A stretch of 8,717 nucleotides of DNA from an uncultured bacterium (lineage in GTDB: Bacteria > Pseudomonadota > Alphaproteobacteria > Rhodospirillales > Rhodospirillaceae): contig CAITZE010000245.1 in assembly GCA_903896775.1 (NCBI GenBank), positions 1-8,717 of the forward strand, in the 5' to 3' direction. Positions 6,836-8,717 of the stretch are shown in pieces. The number at the start of each line of letters is the position of its first letter. Within the stretch, counting starts at the first letter, position 1. Under the pieces are notes generated by a model. It saw only the letters and a list, made by a program, of their open reading frames with translations. It was not told the origin of the DNA and did no database searches. Both the position numbers and the translations under genes were made by a program.

Positions 6836-6876
6836 GCTCGGCGAGGTTGTTCAACTCGCACATCACAACGCCGAGC
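6836..6876 (+). terminator. Inverted repeat downstream of the PPK2 gene, possible terminator or 3' stabiliser
   Basis: GCTCGGCG at 6836-6843 pairs perfectly with CGCCGAGC at 6869-6876. TTGT (6847-6850) with ACAA (6865-6868) can extend the stem after a 3-nt bulge, leaving a 14-nt loop. No U-run follows, only AATATATCTC. An intrinsic terminator is therefore uncertain, and a 3'-end stabilising hairpin is an alternative. It starts 50 bp after the PPK2 stop. Confidence 0.35.
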
Positions 6877-6970
6877 AATATATCTCTGATCGGAAGACTC
6901 ACGGAGTACAACGTAGGGGTGTTTTTTAAGTACGTACAAATGCAAAACCGCAAATAAATCAGCATTTTTC

Positions 6971-7000
6971 TTAAGTAAATCGATGCCGGTCGTGTATAGT
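6971..7000 (+). promoter_or_regulatory. Weak candidate promoter for the DUF1800 gene
   Basis: TATAGT at 6995-7000 is a good -10 match. TTAAGT at 6971-6976, 18 bp upstream, is a poor -35. The site lies at the end of the AT-rich patch and would give a leader of about 100 nt. Confidence 0.25.
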
Positions 7001-7095
7001 TTTGCAAGGGACGGATACGACGCTGGGGACTTCCAAGTAAATACAACGTGCCAGGCCTGCGTAGATTGGTCTGTTATCTCGCACAGCTTGGCTTG

Positions 7096-7101
7096 AGGAG
7101 G
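7096..7101 (+). promoter_or_regulatory. Strong Shine-Dalgarno for the DUF1800 gene
   Basis: AGGAGG, within the longer purine run GAGGAGGAG, sits 7 nt before the ATG at 7109. It is the best ribosome binding site in the window, fixes this start and suggests efficient translation. Confidence 0.75.
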
Positions 7102-7108
7102 AGCAAGA

Positions 7109-8701
7109 ATGCTTCCTACCAAAGCCGATCCAATTCGCGTCGCGCTGAACCGCGTGACATTCGGGGCCCGCGATCTGGACGTGGCCACCGTGCAAGCTTC
7201 CGGCTGGCCGGCCTGGGTTACCGATCAATTAGCGCCCCCTGTTGGCGACGACCCTAATCTCGCGGCATTTCTCGCAAATCAAACCCTGCATATCGAATAC
7301 ACCGCTGGCACGGGCACACAAGGCAGTTGGGCCGCGGTCAAGGAAGATCGCCCGCTCAACTACCTTAACGCGGACCCTGCGGTGCTTTGGAACATCGGCG
7401 GTCAGGCCGGCGTAACAATCGCGTCCAATGAACGTCTGCGTATTAGCCAAGAACTGGCGGCGGCAACATGGATTCGTAACACCCACAGCCATTATCAGCT
7501 GCGCGAATTCATGACTGACTTCTGGCACAACCATTTCAATATCGGCAAAGTCGAGAACGCGCTCGCCACTGCACTGCTACCGGTTTACGACCGCGCCGCA
7601 ATTCGACCTAACGTATTCGGCAATTTCCGCGCCCTACTCGAGGCCAATGCGACCTCATCTTCGATGCTGATATATCTCGATAACTGGGTCAGCACCGCCA
7701 CCACGCCCAATGAGAATTACGGCAGCGAGATCATGGAGCTGCACACCTTAGGTGGCGCCGCTTATTACGGCACGGCAAGCGGCACTCTCCCTACAGGTAT
7801 CAATGGGACGACCGTAGGATTTACCGATGCCGATGTCGTGCAGGCATCGCGCGCGATGTCGGGCTGGACCATTCAGTACGGTCAGCGTGGCGCGAGCACA
7901 GCACTTCCGAACAACGGTTTGTTTATTTACAACGCCGCGCAGCACAATACTCAAGCAGGCACGCTGCTGGGCATCGACATCTCCAAACTTACTGGATCTA
8001 TGGCTCAGGGCCGGAAATTCCTGGATATGATTGCCTATCATCCCGCGACGGCGACGTTCATCTGTACCAAACTTGCCAAGCGTATTTTCGGCGACACGCC
8101 TCCGCAATCGGTCATCGATCGCGCAGTAGCCATGTGGAATAACACCCAGCTTGCGACCGATCAGATCGGCCAAGTCCTGCATTCCATACTGCTTGACGGC
8201 GACGAGATCATGACCGCGCCGATCATTAAGGTGCGCAGGCCCTATGAGCGCATCATCGCGCTGGCCCGCACCACGGACATGGTCGTGAACGCGTCCACGG
8301 TCATGACAAGCGTGCTCGATCCGCTCAATGACGGCTTGTTTGCCTGGCAGGCGCCTAATGGGCGGCCCGATACCAACGCCTACTGGCTCGCGACAGGCGC
8401 GACCATCGCGACGTGGAATCTGCTTTTGCAGGTACCGTATTACCCGGAAATCAAAACCTCGCTGGCGATGGAGACCCCGCTCTCCGCCGCCGCGACGGCG
8501 ACCGGTGTGGTCGAGTACTGGGTCGAGCGCATGGTCGGTATGGAACTTTCGGCGTCGGCCATGAACATGCTGATCTCCGATCAGGCCACAAGCGTCGGTG
8601 TACCAAGCCTTCTGAAGAGCAACAGCGCTGTGATTATCGAAAGCGCTTATCGCCGCTTGATAAGTTTGATCGCCACAGCAGAAGAATTCTCACTGCGGTA
8701 A
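7109..8701 (+). CDS. DUF1800 domain-containing protein
   Basis: The 530-residue protein carries the DUF1800 hallmarks in order: an N-terminal RVALNRVTFGARD (10-22), FMTDFWHNHFNIG (134-146), MLIYLDNWVS (186-195), PNENYGSEIMELHTLGG (200-216), FTDADVVQASRAMSGWTI (218-235), HNTQAGTLLGI (269-279) and HPATATFICTKLAKRIF (311-327). A later region has RRPYERIIALAR (376-387) and FAWQAPNGRPDTNAYW (411-426). Family function is not established. DUF1800 genes commonly sit directly before a DUF1501 gene, and such pairs are often considered exported or surface-linked. No signal peptide or transmembrane segment is visible at the N-terminus (MLPTKADPIRV). A strong AGGAGG fixes the start, and the protein is complete. 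It is separated from the PPK2 gene by 322 bp, so it is probably its own transcription unit with whatever follows. Confidence 0.93.
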   Translation: MLPTKADPIRVALNRVTFGARDLDVATVQASGWPAWVTDQLAPPVGDDPNLAAFLANQTLHIEYTAGTGTQGSWAAVKEDRPLNYLNADPAVLWNIGGQAGVTIASNERLRISQELAAATWIRNTHSHYQLREFMTDFWHNHFNIGKVENALATALLPVYDRAAIRPNVFGNFRALLEANATSSSMLIYLDNWVSTATTPNENYGSEIMELHTLGGAAYYGTASGTLPTGINGTTVGFTDADVVQASRAMSGWTIQYGQRGASTALPNNGLFIYNAAQHNTQAGTLLGIDISKLTGSMAQGRKFLDMIAYHPATATFICTKLAKRIFGDTPPQSVIDRAVAMWNNTQLATDQIGQVLHSILLDGDEIMTAPIIKVRRPYERIIALARTTDMVVNASTVMTSVLDPLNDGLFAWQAPNGRPDTNAYWLATGATIATWNLLLQVPYYPEIKTSLAMETPLSAAATATGVVEYWVERMVGMELSASAMNMLISDQATSVGVPSLLKSNSAVIIESAYRRLISLIATAEEFSLR

Positions 8702-8717
8702 ATGGGTGGAGCAGAAC
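8702..8717 (+). other. Possible start or ribosome binding site of the next gene
   Basis: Directly after the TAA stop, ATG at 8702 opens a frame (GGT GGA GCA GAA) that runs off the right edge. Alternatively GGTGGAG at 8705-8711 is the Shine-Dalgarno for a start just beyond the window. Either reading implies a tightly linked downstream gene on the same strand. Its identity cannot be seen, although DUF1501 would be the usual partner. Confidence 0.35.

Larger units (their letters stand above)
6787..7108 (+). other. 322-bp intergenic region with an AT-rich core
   Basis: No convincing gene lies here. Minus-strand reading frames that cross it run far into the PPK2 gene or into the DUF1800 gene and look like neither a family nor a natural start. 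The stretch 6915-6985 is clearly AT-richer than its surroundings and contains a run of six T at 6922-6927. A perfect 8-bp palindrome GTACGTAC lies at 6930-6937. AAGTA recurs at 6928, 6973 and 7035, and TACAACGT at 6907 and 7042. Matches this short are expected by chance in a region of this size. The region plausibly holds the end of the PPK2 transcript and the promoter of the DUF1800 gene. Confidence 0.5.

Noticed and set aside
6941..7006. TGCAAAAC ... GTTTTGCA inverted repeat with a 50-nt loop
   Set aside because: An 8-bp match at this distance is expected roughly once by chance in a 320-bp region, and the stem cannot be extended.
6481..7188. A 235-codon minus-strand open frame covering the 6787-7108 intergenic region
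   Set aside because: It overlaps about 300 bp of the PPK2 gene and the start of the DUF1800 gene. It has no recognisable motif and no good ribosome binding site was noticed. It looks like chance openness.
1..8717. CRISPR array, tRNA or rRNA genes, insertion sequence or phage genes
   Set aside because: No regularly spaced repeats, tRNA-like cloverleaf, rRNA sequence, transposase or integrase motif was found on either strand.

Overview
The window looks like ordinary chromosome from a moderately GC-rich alphaproteobacterium. This rests on the alphaproteobacterial flavour of the Pgk and GAPDH sequences (for example FSAAHRAHAS and GGGDTVAA in Pgk, and AYTGDQ plus LHKD in GAPDH), the gap-pgk order, and the compact AccA. 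A genus cannot be named from sequence alone. No tRNA, rRNA, CRISPR array, insertion sequence, integrase or attachment site was seen.

Layout. (1) 1-708, minus strand: the 5' part of an unidentified inner-membrane protein with two N-terminal transmembrane helices and a Gln-rich helical stretch. It starts at a GTG and runs off the left edge. (2) 817-1680, plus: a DUF4743/Nudix hydrolase, divergent from gene 1 across a 108-bp gap. (3) 1828-2784, plus: accA, the acetyl-CoA carboxylase carboxyltransferase alpha subunit, preceded by a leader with a possible promoter and a small GC hairpin. (4) 5037 to 2806, minus: gap then pgk, a two-gene glycolytic operon with 15 bp between the genes. It converges on accA with only 21 bp separating the stop codons. 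(5) 5212-6786, plus: a two-domain PPK2-type polyphosphate:AMP phosphotransferase, divergent from gap, whose N-terminal domain has lost its P-loop lysine. (6) 6787-7108: a 322-bp non-coding stretch, partly AT-rich, with one inverted repeat. (7) 7109-8701, plus: a complete DUF1800 protein. The last 16 bases may hold the start or ribosome binding site of a following gene, which in this family is often a DUF1501 protein.

Functionally the centre of the window is core carbon and energy metabolism. GAPDH and Pgk carry out the NADH- and ATP-yielding steps of lower glycolysis (or the reverse in gluconeogenesis). AccA feeds acetyl-CoA into fatty acid synthesis. The PPK2 protein would recover ADP from AMP using polyphosphate. 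Apart from gap-pgk, nothing shows these genes to be co-transcribed.

I found no convincing undescribed multi-gene system. The points most worth a second look are the degenerate N-terminal PPK2 domain, the unidentified coiled-coil membrane protein at the left edge, the uncharacterised DUF1800 protein with its own upstream region, and leader hairpins in front of gap and accA.
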